Part shown: piece after piece, positions 35,185-48,089 of the stretch
Layout: each line of letters starts with the position of its first letter
Position numbering within the stretch: the stretch's first letter is position 1
Source of the DNA: Haemaphysalis longicornis
Lineage: Eukaryota; Arthropoda; Arachnida; Ixodida; Ixodidae
DNA: 64,000 nt
Direction of reading: 5' to 3'
NCBI GenBank assembly: GCA_013339765.2
Contig: CM023448.1
Span: 327,699,441-327,763,440 of the forward strand
Notes under the pieces: model-generated
What the model was told of the DNA's origin: nothing
The model's database searches: none
Seen by the model: only the letters and a program-made list of their open reading frames with translations
Made by a program: the position numbers and the translations under genes

Positions 35185-36393
35185 ACCGTGAGTGAGTTAT
35201 GTATTCTCACTCCGTGAGAATATATAACTGCATGCGTCCCATTCGAGCCACAGCAATGTACACGCACGTTATCAGCATCGAGTTCCGAATACAGTTAATG
35301 GAATCGGCTTTCATCTGCTTCAATGAAGGTATGTGCTTAACGGCTGGAGATCACTCTGAACGTCGTAAGCATTTTCTCTAATGATCATCGTGAAAACGTG
35401 TAGATTAATTGTGCATCAACTACATATTCTAGCGACAAAATATGCAATATACTATCCGAAAGTTCTCATCGGCTTACGTTTCGTGAGTTATACTGCAAGG
35501 CTTCCGCAGTTATGGCCCACTACATGTCGGGATCAATTTGAAGGTGATCGCGAGAGAATCGATCAGCGGGCCTTTCAACCGACACAGCAGCCATTTTCAG
35601 AACTTTGGATATAAAGGTAGCAGCGCCTTCTTCCCCTCGTTGTCTCTTGCATTATACAACCCGTAACATGGCGCTGCTGCGTGTTTCTTTGTCACCCGAG
35701 TGATCCTCTTCAAACTGATCGCGTACTTAGCCGTGCGTTGTGGCCTCGCTGCTGTGATCTCTAGGTACACTACAGATGCTTTCCTATGGCGGCCGCAGCT
35801 GGCGCCCCTCTCATAACGGGGAATGGCACTTTGTTCTAATGTATTTTCTCCCTTTCTGTGTGTTCGAGCCGCACGTATTTTTTCTGTAAAAACCTTCCCG
35901 TGGCAATTCCCGAACGTATATCGCTTGATTCATTAAATACAATATCGCACATACTTTGTCGCCAAGCCATACTGAAGCCAATACCAATCTTTTCTCTTAC
36001 CATAATTCCTATTCTGGCTGAACGGTAGCAGTTGGAGATCCAGGGAGATTCAGCTATATATTTTGGAAGGAAACTCTGAACAATACGGCTCGATTACTAG
36101 AAGTCCGGTGAGCACTTTGGTGCCGTATTAACGAAAGTGCCGTTCAGATCGCCGTAAAACGTGTGCGAGCGCATCTGGCTTTGCAACGACATACACCGGA
36201 TGACTAAACAGTCGCAGCTGATTTGTCTACGCGCCTTCCTACTCGAGGGTGTGCCGGCACTAAAGTTCTGTTTTCTCTGCACGACAGCAGCGAAGCGCTG
36301 GTGTGCATGCGAAGCACTTCACTGTAATTCCCGTTGAAGACTATAAGACCGGATTCCCTGCCTTCGCGCCGACCTAGCGCTAATGTCGTACCG

Positions 36394-36500
36394 TATTTTC
36401 ACGATTCTAACGCGCCCCGGATTGTAACGCGCGGCTAAGCTTAGGTAGGAAAAATTTTGACGCCGATTCTACCGCGCAGATGTACTAAAACATGACGCCA
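36394..36500. mobile_element. Possible solitary end of a pogo-like element
   Basis: TACCGTATTTTCACGATTCT at 36389 is followed by repeats of 'attctaacgcgc', 'attgtaacgcgc' and 'attctaccgcgc', the kind of subterminal motif iteration seen in the pogo-like elements here. No matching right end was found. Confidence 0.3.
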
Positions 36501-37859
36501 CCTACCTGACAAAAGACATTTTATTTCACGCATGCAACTGCAGCAGCAAAAATTTCGTGTGCTTCGTAAACTTGCTTACCCAGCTCCAGCTGGTATTAAA
36601 AGTGGAAGGGTAATATTGGAAGTGCAATTCAAAGTGCCTCGACCTTGATAATATTAGACGTGACGGGTTGGTGGTTCATTCGCTGTCAATTCATGAATGC
36701 CACCTGGGAGTCTTGAAGTACCGGAAAACGGCCGTCCTCTGTGCCGGCGAAGCCTTGCATAAAAATATGGCTCTGTTTTGTTTACGACAATCGCGCACTC
36801 ATGTTACCGGGACGCAAAGTGTGCATGATGTTGCTCCGTTCTTACCGACACCTTTTTGAAGTCATAACAACTGGAATGAGGAGCTAATTAGAACCTCAGA
36901 AATATCTGTACCAGCTGACTGAGGTATGCCCGTGACGAGTAATGGGTGCACCAATACCCCGTACTCACCCCTCAAATGCACCACGTACTGACGTGATGTT
37001 TACAGATTGTTTTGGGTTGGATTGAGTTGGATTTTGGAAGGAGTTCGTATCCACGGTATGGTGTACTAGTACATCGTACCCACTATAGAGTTTCTCAATA
37101 GCTTACCTGTGGAGTGGAATCTGGCGCTAAGTGATTATGTGAAAGCGCTTCATGTCTCCGTGCCTGCCACCATACCCGTAGTTCGGCCGGAAGTTCGACG
37201 CGGCATGGCCGGCAACGACTTTGTGGCTACGCAAATGAAGTTCTTGTCAAAAAATGCCGACAAAAGTGCCGTGATTGGTAAATTTTTCTTTGTCTAAAAC
37301 TGCTGTGCTAGAGTGCTTTGTTTGAGAAATAATTCTGGGGGTTAGAAAGACAAAAAAAAGAAACAAAAGCGGGAGTCCTGCATTTTTTTAGCGCCACCAG
37401 ATGCAGCGGGCTTTCCCCGATATATTTGTAAATTATTACATACTCGAAACTAGATACTGAATTCTTCGTGTTTCTGAGATGTTTAGCTGAAAATTAATTA
37501 TTTAGATTGCCTGAAGCTGTGTGCCTGCTTCCTCTCAATACTGTATTATTACCGCCTGCTTCGCTCTTGGTAGGCGAAGCAGATAGAACAGCTAGAGCTG
37601 CAAAAGTGATTTAGTCGCGTTGTATTTATTTGTTTTGTCCAAGCTGATATAAATAAAGCTCTAGGCGAAGCCTATTACAGCAAGTAAGTCTTCAAGCAGC
37701 CGCGCAAAGCATTATATATGTGAAATTGCATTAATGCGTCAAATGGCAAATAAATACCGGTTTGCCGAGTCGATATCCATGTTGCCTCATTGCGCCTGTC
37801 AGTGCATGTTTCAAGAACCACACGCAGCGACGGCGACGAGCGGCGCAAAAATCTTAACT

Positions 37860-38072
37860 AAATGGGTACAGCCAACGGATAGTGCGGCAAGCCGCCGTCA
37901 GAACCCTCGCTCGCTTTTTTCCGGCCAGAAGCAGCCCACAAGCGGATGGCAGCGACGATGCAGTGGACTGCAGCGACGAGCGACGACGACGAAGTACCAT
38001 TGGCAGCAGTATATTAATTCTTTTCGCTTGTCGTTGTCGCCCACACTATCCGTTTGCTGTACCTGTTGAGTT
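37860..38072. repeat. Inverted repeat, about 30-bp arms (MITE-like)
   Basis: GGGTACAGCCAACGGATAGTG (37864 on) is the near-complement of CACTATCCGTTTGCTGTACC (38042 on). The centre is rich in GACGA repeats. No target duplication could be fixed. Confidence 0.45.
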
Positions 38073-38854
38073 ACGTTTTCCGCGTCGTTTGTCGCCGTCG
38101 CTGCATGTGGTCACCCTTTTATCTTGAGAAACTCCTCGCTAACGCGAGCGCATGCGCTAAGTGCTAATCACTGTGTTATTTAGCCTTATATGTGATATGC
38201 ATTTGTTATCTATATTGAGAGCCGTTGGCTGAACTGAAACAATTCGTTTTAATTAACTGATTTTCTTAACAACGGTGGCTCCCGTGGCCCATCGGAGAGC
38301 GCTCTTCTTGCTCTCTGACGCGGCGGTGCGCGGGCGCGGCTCCCGCTCGCCTGCTCGCGTTACACGATCGCACCTGAAGCAGCTCGGCGGCGTCATCCAG
38401 CGGAAGCGCTGCGTACACATTGAATGCCGGAAAGCAGCATGCCGAAAACAAAACATGCCGAAAACAGAACTAAAACAAACACTTCAGAGCCGGCAAGTCT
38501 AATCCGTAGGCCTTTGCCCCAGCCACTTGCTGCCAGTCCGATTCTCCTGGTACCCCCAGTTCCCATGGCGGCGTGCGATTGCAGCGACAGTTTCCACTCT
38601 AGGTAATATTGAGAAACTCTATGGTATCCACGGGGCAGCTGCTGGCTGCTTTAAAGCCGATTTCGGGTTTAAGCCCGACTGCAAGACGCACACAAATTTC
38701 AAGGCTACTTTAATAAAAATAAAGGGGGGGGCAAATGCGGTATTCGCGACATGCATGCCCTGAGGGGCTTGAGCCTCGCGCCTGCTGCGAGGCAATCATG
38801 ATGCTAATATGATCTAAGGTATTGCGCGGGAGGGTCAAAAGGACGGAGGCTCAC

Positions 38855-39563
38855 CTTGACGTAGATGTCCCCGCGCAGCCTGTGGCGGAAGGTGCCGAAG
38901 GTGTCGAGGAGGCGCTTGGTCTCGCGCGTGATGTGTATCTTCATCGCCTCGCCGCAGCTCTCCATGCGCGAGGCGGTGTTGACCGAGTCGCCGAAGAGGC
39001 AGTAGCGGGGCCGCTTGAGGCCCACCACGCCCGCGGCGCAGGGGCCCGAGTGGACGCCGATGCGCAGGCGCAGCTTGCTGGCGGGCTGGTGGCGGATGCG
39101 GAAGCCCGCGATGGCCGTGAGCAGCGAGAGCGTCATGCGGCCGATCTCGCGCGCGTGCTCCTTGCCGTTGCGCACGGGCAGGCCGGAGACGACCATGTAG
39201 GCGTCGCCGATGGTCTCCACCTTGAACACGTCGTAGTTGATGATGATGGCGTCGAAGCAGGAGTACAGGTCGTTCAGCAGGTCCACCACCTCGATGGGCG
39301 TGCTGTGGGCGCAGATGGCCGTGAAGCCGACGATGTCGCTGAAGCAGATGGTGGCGCACTCGAACGCTTCGGGCTGCACGTACTCGCCGCGCTTGAGCTG
39401 CTCGGCCACCGAGCGCGGCAGTACCTCGTAGAGCAGCTCGTCGCTCTTGCGCTTCTCCTCGACCAGCGCGGCCGTCTTCTCCTCGACCAGCTGCTCCAGG
39501 TTGTTGGCGTACTGCTCCATGCGCTGCAGCAGGTTGTCCAACAGGTTGCTGCTGCCCATTTGC
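38855..39563 (-). CDS. Receptor guanylate cyclase, dimerisation helix and catalytic domain exon
   Basis: 709-nt exon making cGMP from GTP on the cytosolic side of the membrane. Its first base completes a codon, then 236 residues follow. Residues 1-55 are the signalling/dimerisation helix (YANNLEQLVEEKT). The cyclase domain follows with metal-binding Asp76 (FSDIVGF) and Asp120 (ETIGDAYMV), guanine-selecting Glu116 and Cys188 (PRYCLFGD), and transition-state Asn195 and Arg199 (SVNTASRMES). All are present, so the domain should be active as a homodimer. Acceptor GCGCGCAG and donor AAG|GTGAGC are clear. The exon is strongly GC-rich at third positions, unlike the AT-rich introns, which also creates long antisense frames. 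The YANNLEQLVEEKT helix and kinase-homology neighbour point to the membrane-receptor rather than soluble class. Confidence 0.96.
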
Positions 39564-39777
39564 CTGCGCGCCGCCAGATCGGATGTGGCACGCTGCAGCC
39601 GGCCTTCGAAACCGGCTTCCCCTCTGATTCGCTTGTCGGAAAGATTCCGACATCCCCTCATCAACAAATGACACGTATGCGAGAAGAACACGCTAATTCA
39701 ACTGTCACAGAGCATGCGCGACTCATATACGGGTGGCAGGTTTACGCTTGGGTTAGGTCGACTCTATAGATCCCTTC

Positions 39778-39928
39778 CACCATAGATCCTGAACGCAGCT
39801 CCTCGCGCACAGGAAGTTTGCGGAGATAAAGTGGTCGCAGTTAGCACAGGACCGGGGTAGATTAAGATTAATGGGTGAGGCCTTTGCCCTGCAGTGGGCG
39901 TAGATAGGCTGGTGATGATGATGATGAC
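39778..39928 (+). mobile_element. RTE-clade LINE 3' end, 151 bp
   Basis: Severely 5'-truncated copy ending GGCCTTTGCCCTGCAGTGGG, then a (GAT)n tail, the usual end of RTE LINEs in arthropods. It is flanked by the perfect 10-bp duplication AGATCCCTTC (39768-39777 and 39929-39938). Confidence 0.88.
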
Positions 39929-41005
39929 AGATCCCTTCGTGCCTATAAAACATGTTTTTTTAAACATTCATGGCCAAATCTGCAGGGTCAATGTGGTTGC
40001 CTATTATGTCCATATTGTACACAGTGCAAAAATATTTGAAAAATGTGCACACGCATCACCGGCACTGTATTTTACGTTGCAAACTCCGCTTGGCATGCGA
40101 GAAAACTAAGCCTTACTTTTAACAGCAGCAGAGAGAACAGTTTTAGTGCAAGGGTTTCGCGTGAACGGTTTTTGTTGCACTCATTAATAAAATTGGGCTA
40201 AATTTTGATGCATCCCGTTTACCCCGAACGCTTATGTGAGTCTTGACAGCCACTCAGAGTGAAGCAATATTCATACCACTTTGCGTCGTTAAACTGGACT
40301 CACTAATGACGCTAACACTAACGACTTTTGGCCATTGGTTCAACTGAAAAGAACAGAACCAGATTAATATATGGTCAAAGGCTGTTGGTGGGTCCCTAAA
40401 GGGCAATTTAGCATCAAGTAGTTAAAAAACGCGTTAAAATATAAGACCATCTGGCACAGGAGCGACAATCTGAACGCACTCCTCGCGCACGAGTAGCTGT
40501 CGTTGCTCCAACATAGGGACCGTGCAGCAATTATGGCAGGGAGTCTGTAGAATGGAAACGTGAACGGCGTATAACATCGATCCGCCACCAGCGTGGCCAC
40601 TAGGCCGTGCGATTATTTTGTTTCGAACGGTAAACAACAAATTCCTTGGGTACACTTAGGTGTGCTTACGTGGCTTCAATTCGAAATCATCATGTCTTCC
40701 GATGCCATTGCACGCCTCCTGCTCTACGGCCTTGCGGCATCGACCCCACTTAGAGGGCGCAGAAACTGGCGCTGTACCCGACCTCGAAGCCCCTGGAAAC
40801 CCGAGACACTAAGAGAGTCACTCCAACAGCTCCGATGAACACCAGGCAGACGGACGGGTGCCCATGGCGCGCAATGGAGCCACGAGTAGTGGGCGCTCGT
40901 GGATCCACGGGGGGCTTACGCTCGTTTCGTGCTTTATAGTGAAGCTTTTTATGGCTACAGGGCGCCCTGAATTCCGTGCTGTCATTACATGGGCTTCCAC
41001 TCAGA

Positions 41006-41025
41006 GGGGGGGGGGGGGGGGGGGG
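41006..41025. repeat. Poly-G tract (20 nt)
   Basis: Uninterrupted G run with G-quadruplex potential. Confidence 0.95.
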
Positions 41026-41458
41026 ACAGCTCCGCGTTTTTTAGAGTGAAACTCTAGTCCTCGTAAGTGCATTAAGTAATAACAAAACCATAGTCACTGC
41101 CATTACCAAATGTTGAGAAAAATAAATACGTGTGCGTTTTGTAACCATGTGTCTGATGCGTGTTTTATACTTTATTCGCTGATCATCCACCTTCACGTAG
41201 TCGAAGGGCTCCTAATTTTTCTGCGCACGTTTTGTTTCTCCTCTTGGTACTTTGCCGTTAGAAAGCCGGGTTGCAATCGCGCACGTAGAGTTTTCGTGCC
41301 ATGCGCTGCTTATAGCACCGGGTCTTTCGCGTTATGCGTCCCATAAGGGCTTTGTGTTAAAAAGCTCCCGCATGTAAGAAATGTCTTCACACGTACGTTC
41401 AAGATTCCCAAGTGCACGTTTAAGATAATTCGTAGCCCGTATACACTAAGCACGCCTC

Positions 41459-41479
41459 ATATTTATTTATTTATTATTT

Positions 41480-41523
<44 letters not shown>

Positions 41524-41545
41524 TTATTTATTTATTTATTTATTA
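41459..41545. repeat. (ATTT)n microsatellite
   Basis: About 21 units with occasional ATT interruptions. Confidence 0.95.
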
Positions 41546-41811
41546 GGTGTCGAGTTGTTGGCTTGGTGAATTATCTGGAGTTAGGGCAGCTCGTGCCTTT
41601 CGGCTGGACATCACAGGGGATGTGGTTTGGAAGCTTGGTGCTGCCGACAAAGTAATCAGCAAAGCGCCATGCCCTCGCATTTTAAAGCGAAGCTTCAGTG
41701 CCCTCACTGATGCCGTTGTACGCCATTACGACCTCCAGGAAAGCCAACTTTCTTTGAAAATGATTATGAATGATCGTGGGTGAAGTGAAAAAAAAAAAAA
41801 AACGCTTCCCG

Positions 41812-41868
41812 TGGCCGGAATCGAACCTGGTTCCCTCGCATTATGAAGCCAGCGTCTATCAAAATAAA
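41812..41868 (-). repeat. tRNA-like half (Met-type anticodon arm)
   Basis: The minus strand shows GCTGGCTTCATAATGCGAGG followed by the B-box-like GGTTCGATTCCGG. The anticodon arm would read CAT. The D-arm half is absent, so this is a retroposon or pseudogene fragment. Confidence 0.45.
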
Positions 41869-43257
41869 AAAAAAAAAGATTGCTCCATTTAGAACATGGT
41901 CGAAGCGAACGCCAAGCAGCAGGTACCGATTCGCGCTGCACACCCCAAAGCTAAACGTTAGGCCTACGCAGTGCACACCCATTCTAGAAAAGTGGTGCGT
42001 GCCTCCAGAGTGACACATTCTCGCAGTGTGGGATTGGCCAACCAAGGAATCCCTCGCGAGAAAGCTTCGCGCTCAACCGTCGTCGTCGTTAGAGGGAGGG
42101 GTGCGTGATTTTTACCGTTATTTGACATTTTTGTTGTACTTTTTGTTTCCGGAAAGCTGATTTTTTTTTTTCGTAGGTAGTTTGTGCTGAATGAGAAGCA
42201 CAATTTCCTGAGCAGGATTCCTAGGAACCGGTGTGCAGCCCGTTCCGATCGCGGATCGAGTTGTACGCTCAATGACGGTAATAAATTAAACGGAGTGAGA
42301 GAAAGAGAATCATTCTTTAAATAACAAGAAGAAGTAGCCCGTATAGAATGGCAGGTGCCGCCACGTGGGTCTTCCAATACAGAGCCCGGTTCTCAGGGGC
42401 ACCTGGGGACTTCGTCACCGCGATAGACCTAGTGCCTGTTGGACAGTTTGATCTTGTTTACTTTCTCCCTACACATTCGCTCGCCGCCTTGCGAAAGAAA
42501 ATGCAATTTAGGAAGGCGACAATATTGTTCGGCGACCGGGAAATTGCTCCCGGCAACGGCCCCCGAGTTCGTACGGGAAAATTAGTATTGCTCGTGATTT
42601 CTGGGAATTTGAGGCGCGACCTTCTGCTCCAAACCCGGACGTTCGGAGTTTCGAGTGAACGTCATAAAGCGTTCCACGTCCAGAATCAGCGCGACGCCTC
42701 TGTTGTTGTGCGAGGAGGAGGTAGGTTTTTGTAACCGTGCTTGGCGCGCGTATTGTCAAGAAGTAGTTTTGGGTGAAATATGGAAGTTTCCCTGTGGGGT
42801 CAGAAACAACAGAGGGAACGGACTGGTGGTTAGGAAAGAAGAAGGTGAAATAAAGGATGGTTGTGTTGTTAAACCTTGATGATGGACAAAGCAAGCGGAA
42901 GCTGCACGGCTGGCGAAAGCGCGCACATGCGTTGCTCGTTGCTTCGATTGCTCACTGTCCCAGAGGATCGACTTTAACATGGTGTACGGGTAAAACTGTT
43001 TACTCGTTGACAGCCCTAGACGAGGATAGGTTCCGTTCATACGAAGGTCAGCGGCATTTCAGTCCGTTTTCTCAATGTGGTTCGGAGCCGTGTGCGAAAA
43101 ATGAAGCATTGCTACTGAAAAAATCTGCAAACGACGTCCCAAAACAATCAGTGCCGTTCTATTCCGTGAAAATGAATGACCTGCGAAGCAGGACGCAGTC
43201 GACGGAGTACACGAAACAAACCATGTTTGTTTGCAATTTGCGACTGAGCATACTTCC

Positions 43258-44053
43258 TAGTAGGGGTGGTCGTCGGTTACAAATTTTAATCCAATTAATC
43301 GGTAGTCTTTAATCGGTTAATTGATCGATTAATCGGTTACGTTGGTAACAAAAAAGGACGAAAATAATATTTTATAATAATTATAAAATATAATAATAAA
43401 TATTATCAATATGCTCCTAGGCCTGTTCACATCTTTTTTTAGTGTAAGTGCACTCGGGATACTACTTAGTTCGACATGGAGCTCATCCCCCTAGAACTCA
43501 GTGCGGTGGAAGGGGAGTAGAGGAGAGTGAAATAATAGAGCAGAAAGAAAGAAGTATAAAGAAAGGGCTGAGTCGGGCTAGCACATCACAGACAACCCCA
43601 GATGAGCTGAGAAGATCATCATCATGACGCTGATGCGGGCGGGACGGTCATCACCGCGTTCGTCACTCGCACTATTTCTAGAATTAGGAAGATCAGTACC
43701 CGGCGTAATTGCTATGTGCACCGACTAACTGTGGTTTACTGACGCCATCGTGTGTTTGTATTACGGTAAAACGGGCAGAGTACCCCCTCGCCGTTTTTAT
43801 ACTACGTATATTTGTATTGTAATACCAGCTTGCGGTTTTAATTACTATCGTCTCGGAGCGTACTTGCATCGTTTTTTGTTGTGAACCAATCCAGGTTATT
43901 TGAACACGAATGTGATGCTCGACATGCTTCCGCAGAATTTTAACAAGCCATTCGTGTATCATTTCGCTCACGTGGCTTCAAACGATTAACCGGTTAAAAA
44001 TTAATCGAAAAGCATCAATCGGAAGGTTAATCGATCAATCGCCCACCGCTGCT
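43258..44053. mobile_element. hAT-like non-autonomous element
   Basis: About 790 bp. The left end AGGGGTGGTCGTCGGTTAC is inversely matched by the right end AATCGCCCACCGCTG. Many copies of 'taatcg' and 'cggtta' crowd both ends. An exact 8-bp duplication could not be fixed. Confidence 0.55.
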
Positions 44054-44264
44054 TATTCTAGCGAACAAACACGGGGCCCTCTGTTTCCCTCCTCCCTCGT
44101 CGCAGGTATCTTACTGTCGGCGTAACTCACAACCCAATCCACTCGACCAGTGAAGACACCAGACACGTCGCGTTCGGCTGTTTGACGTCCATGTGTAAAC
44201 CTGCCGCCAGTACAGGGGGCATGACATCAGTAAGGGCATGAAACCTGTGTATCTTCGCGTGCAC

Positions 44265-47200
44265 GCCCTCCGACTTCAATGCACAGCACGAAGAACTGGG
44301 ATATACACGCACCACGGTGAAGGGACGTTACTTGTTGGAGGACGCCGGCGAGGCGGACTTCGAGCTACTCACCAACCTGACGCAACCAACGCGCATCGGA
44401 ACGTCGACTGCCCGGGACACCAACCCCGATCTCGCCTTCGCGCTCCTGCTCGCGGCGAGACGGTGCGGTGGCGGAACACGGGTTGCAACCTGGGCAGCGA
44501 CCACTACATTATCGAGGTGACGATCCCGCTCGGCCACGCGCGGGCGGACGGCGAAGTCAACAAGAAAAGCAGGCAGAACCTCACGGACTGGCACAAGTTC
44601 CGAGAGACAGATCTGGGAGAGATCGAGGACGTCGACCGGTGGGCGGCCAACCTGGTCGCCGCCGCCAAGGATGCGACGACCGAAGTCGAGGTTCCGGAGG
44701 AGGCGGACAGGGTGGACCCGCGCCTCGCACATCTCATAGAAGCGCGACGATCCTTACAACGCAGGTGGAAGCGCCAGCGTCACAACCGCACGCTGCGCAA
44801 GCGGGTGGCGGCTCTCGGTCGCGAGATCGAACGCTACAGTCGCCAGCTGTGCGCGCAGCAGTGGTTCGCGCTGTGCAGTGAGGCGGACGGCCAACTCCAT
44901 CGGGGTGGGACGTGGAAACTCCTACGTCACCTCATGGACGAGACCCAAAGCAAGGAACACCAGAGACATCGGATGGCGCAGATCCTCCACGCCGCGGCTG
45001 GCCAGCTGGGCGAAGAGGAGATGTACCGGAGTCTAAATGACAAGTACCTTCCGTCGACCCGCACGAGGAACACCCGGAGTACGCGGGCGCCCCCAACCCG
45101 ACCCTCGATCGCGACATCGAAGAGTGGGAGGTGAGGCAGGCGACGCAGGCACTGAACTGCCGGTCTGCCGCTGGACCCGATAAAGTCACGAATAAGGCGC
45201 TGCGCAACATCAGCGACGCGGCCGTCTCGTCGCTAACGAGATATTACAACAAGTGCTGGAACAGTGGCCGGCTCCCTCCGCTGTGGAAGACGGCCAAGAC
45301 GATCCTGCTCCCGAAACCAAACAAGCCGCCGGGGATAGAGGGCCTGCGTCCCATCTCGCTCACGTCTTGCGTGGGCAAGGTGCTGGAACACGTCCTCAAC
45401 ACCCGGTGGCAGCGTTACTTGGAGGATGGCAACCACTACAGGGACGCCATGCTGGGCTTCCGGTCGCGCCTGGGGACCCAAGACGCAATGTTGCTGCTGC
45501 AAAGAGAAGTTCTGGAGCCCCCCGGAGGGGGTACCGAAGAAGGACAACCGAGCCGTCCTGGGCCTGGACCTGCAGAGTGCCTTCGACAAGGTGAAGCACT
45601 CGGCGATCCTGGCCCAGGTGACGAAGCTGAACATGGGACAGCGAACCTATGACTACATTCGCTCCTTCCTGACCCATCGCACGGCCAGGCTGGAGGTGGG
45701 CGGAGACCGACTGGAGGAGAGAGAACTGGGCAGCGTGGGCACCCCGCAAGGCTCGGTCATATCTCCGCTCCTCTTCAACCTGGTCATGATCGAGGTGGCG
45801 AACCGCCTCGAAGCGCTGGGACCGAAGATCAAGTACTGCCTGTACGCGGACGACGTCACCATTTGGGCGACGGGCGGCAGCGACAACGAAATCGAGACCG
45901 GACTGCAGGCAGCGGTGGACGCCGTCGAGGCCGCGCTCGAGGGCACGGGCCTCCGGTGTTCGCCGCAGAAGTCCCAGCTACTGATACTGCCCCCGCCGGG
46001 GCGCTGGAGGAAGCGGGCCGCCGAGGAGGCGGAACGCAACATCGTAGTTCGAGCTGGGGACGGGACACCGTCCCGCACGTCCAGGGTCTGCGGATCCTGG
46101 GGATGTATGTGGACGCCCACCGCACCAACGGCACGGCTGCCCGACACATAACGACGAAGATGGGGATTGCGACGCGCCTGATAAAGCGCGTGGCGTCCCG
46201 TTCGAGGGGAATGCGAGAGGCGAGCCTCATACGTATGCTGCAGGCCTTCGTGGTCAGTCACGCAGCATACGCGGGAGCGTTCCACCGCTGGACGGAAGTG
46301 GAGCGGCAGCGGATCGACGCGTCCATCCGCAAGGCGTACTCGGGAGCCCTGGGCCTGCTGAACGGGACCAGGACGTCGGCCTTGCTGTCTCTGGGGGTGC
46401 ACACACACTCTCGGAGATCAGCGAGGCCCAGAGAACAGCCCAACTGGCGCGCCTGGGCCGCTCCGCGGTCGGGCGCCGCATCCTGGACCGAGTGGGCATG
46501 GGCGCCCCAGAAGCGCCGGACCCCCGAGTCAACGCCGCTGCGGGACGAGACGACCAGACGCGTGATGGTGTATCCGCTACCAAGAACGTGGACCCCACCA
46601 ACAACGCGGAGAGGCGAGCGGCACGGGCAAAGGCGCTGCTACGCAAGTATCGCGACGAGGACGGGGCGGTGTACGTGGACGCCGCCAGGAGCAGGAGCCG
46701 TCCGAACACCTTCGCGGCGGTGGCGGTGACCGCTGCCACGGGGGAGCTGAAGACCGCGTGCAGCGTGTGCGTCCGGGGAGCGAGCCAGGCGGAGGAGGTG
46801 GCAATCGCCCTGGCCCTGAGCGCCCCGGGTGTACACACGATCCTGAGCGACAGCAAGACTGCAATCCGCACTTCGCCAGAGGAGCGGTGTGCGAGGCTGC
46901 AGCGAGGATCCTGAGAGAGGACCGGGGGACGACGCCGGTCACGCTCAAGTGGTTCCCGGCCCACGCGGGCCGAGACCTGACACCAGACGCACCGAACCGC
47001 AACGAGGAGGCGGACGCCGCGGCCCGTGGTCTCGCCACGTGCCGGGACGCGGCGGCCCTCGCTTCCGAAGAGGCGGCGACAGTAACGGCAGAAGAGGATC
47101 CCCTGACGGACTACGGCGGAATCCTCAAGTGGCACCGCGAACAGCGACGCGGCTTCCCGCCCCCACACCGGGACTTAACGAGGTGGGAGGCGGTGAGGCT

Positions 47201-47628
47201 GCGCCAACTACAACAGAGACGGTGTTGACCCCGGCGCTCGCGCGCCACGTGTGCCCGGAACTCTTCGAGAGTGAGGTGTGCAGCATGTGTGCGCGGGCGA
47301 CGGCTACCTTGGCCCACATCATGTGGGGCTGTGACAGTGTTGAGGACGGTGCGTACCCGCCGCGTGTGAGACAGTGTGTGGCTCTGCGGAGCCGAAGGAC
47401 CAGAGATGGGCCGTCCAGCAGCTCGAGGCAGCTCTGGCCCTGCAGAGGCGAAAGGGAACCCTAGAGGGAGCCCGAGTAGTCCGAGCGGGGCCGGGGCACG
47501 GTAGCCTCGGGATCTAGGCCCGACACACGCCTATAGGACTGTAGACGTAGTGTAAGACGGGGGAGCACCGCGCCCTGCGTGGCCGGATTTGCTCCCTCCC
47601 ATGCCGGACGCTTTGAATAAAGTCTTTT
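44265..47628 (+). mobile_element. I-group LINE with EN remnant, RT and RNase H, nearly complete ORF2
   Basis: Order: endonuclease end (DFNAQHEELGYTRTTVKGRY at 44275; GCNLGSDHYIIEV at 44485), a linker, RT with AAGPDKVTNKAL (45170), LRPISLTSCVGKVLEHVL (45345), motif A LGLDLQSAFDKVKHS (45560), motif B GTPQGSVISPLLFN (45740) and motif C YADDVTIW (45842). RNase H follows with VDAARS, SQAEEVAIALAL (46785), ILSDSKTAIR (46840) and WFPAHAG with NEEADAAARG (46950-47030), then a CxxC-HIMWGC knuckle (47280-47330). AATAAA at 47616 precedes a CT-repeat tail. About six single frameshifts (near 44450, 45055, 45525, 46080, 46400, 46870) split the reading frame, but catalytic residues are intact. GC-rich, unlike the surrounding intron. 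Confidence 0.95.
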
Positions 47629-48089
47629 CTCTCTCTCTCTCTCCCTTCATCTCTCCACTCCCCGCACGTGCTTACATAAACCGGCCACCGCTCATGCGCG
47701 CGTGCTGAAACGTGAAAGACACCGGAAAATAACAGTTGTGAAAGAGGTGTCAGCGCTGGCGAAAAGGAACGCTGAAGCGGCGCCGACTAAAGCGGCTTCA
47801 CCGGAATGAAAACAGCGGGGGTTAAACGTATACTGCTTCGCAGTAAAAAATTGGGACAGCTTCACACCGGTGGCTCGAAGACTGGGCAAACAGTGAAGGT
47901 GGCGGCCCCACCTTGCTTGTTCTTGTTGGTTCGACTAAGTTTATGTATGGTTATGCTGGAGACTGGGCCAAGTTTTAGGCGTGGTTAAGCTTCGAGACTC
48001 GGTCAAGATTTCTGCGTGGTGTAGCCTTCCGCCGCTTCAACACCTCACCTGGATTTGCGAACTTGTCGCTGAAAGATTTCCATGACTGG

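Larger units (their letters stand above)
33901..38854 (-). other. Guanylate cyclase last intron
   Basis: 4,954 bp with GT-AG ends. It holds a TCAC microsatellite, a probable LINE tail, a pogo-like end and a possible foldback element. No further exon is required by the phase. Confidence 0.85.
39939..43257. other. Intron sequence, repeats only
   Basis: Holds a poly-G run, an ATTT microsatellite and a tRNA-like remnant. A 128-codon frame at 42348-42734 (+) has no recognisable feature and is not supported as a gene. Confidence 0.4.

Noticed and set aside
38822..39769. 315-codon open frame on the plus strand
   Set aside because: It is the antisense shadow of the GC-rich guanylate cyclase exon; the sense frame has conserved catalytic motifs and splice sites.
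40740..40860. Minus-strand hydrophobic stretch (VCLVFIGAVGVTLLVS)
   Set aside because: No acceptor or donor in phase, and the guanylate cyclase exons on either side join without it.
42348..42734. 128-codon plus-strand frame
   Set aside because: No domain, codon bias or splice context; length is within chance for GC-richer intron DNA.
45653..47168. Long minus-strand open frames (251 and 304 codons)
   Set aside because: Shadows of the GC-rich LINE reading frames on the plus strand.
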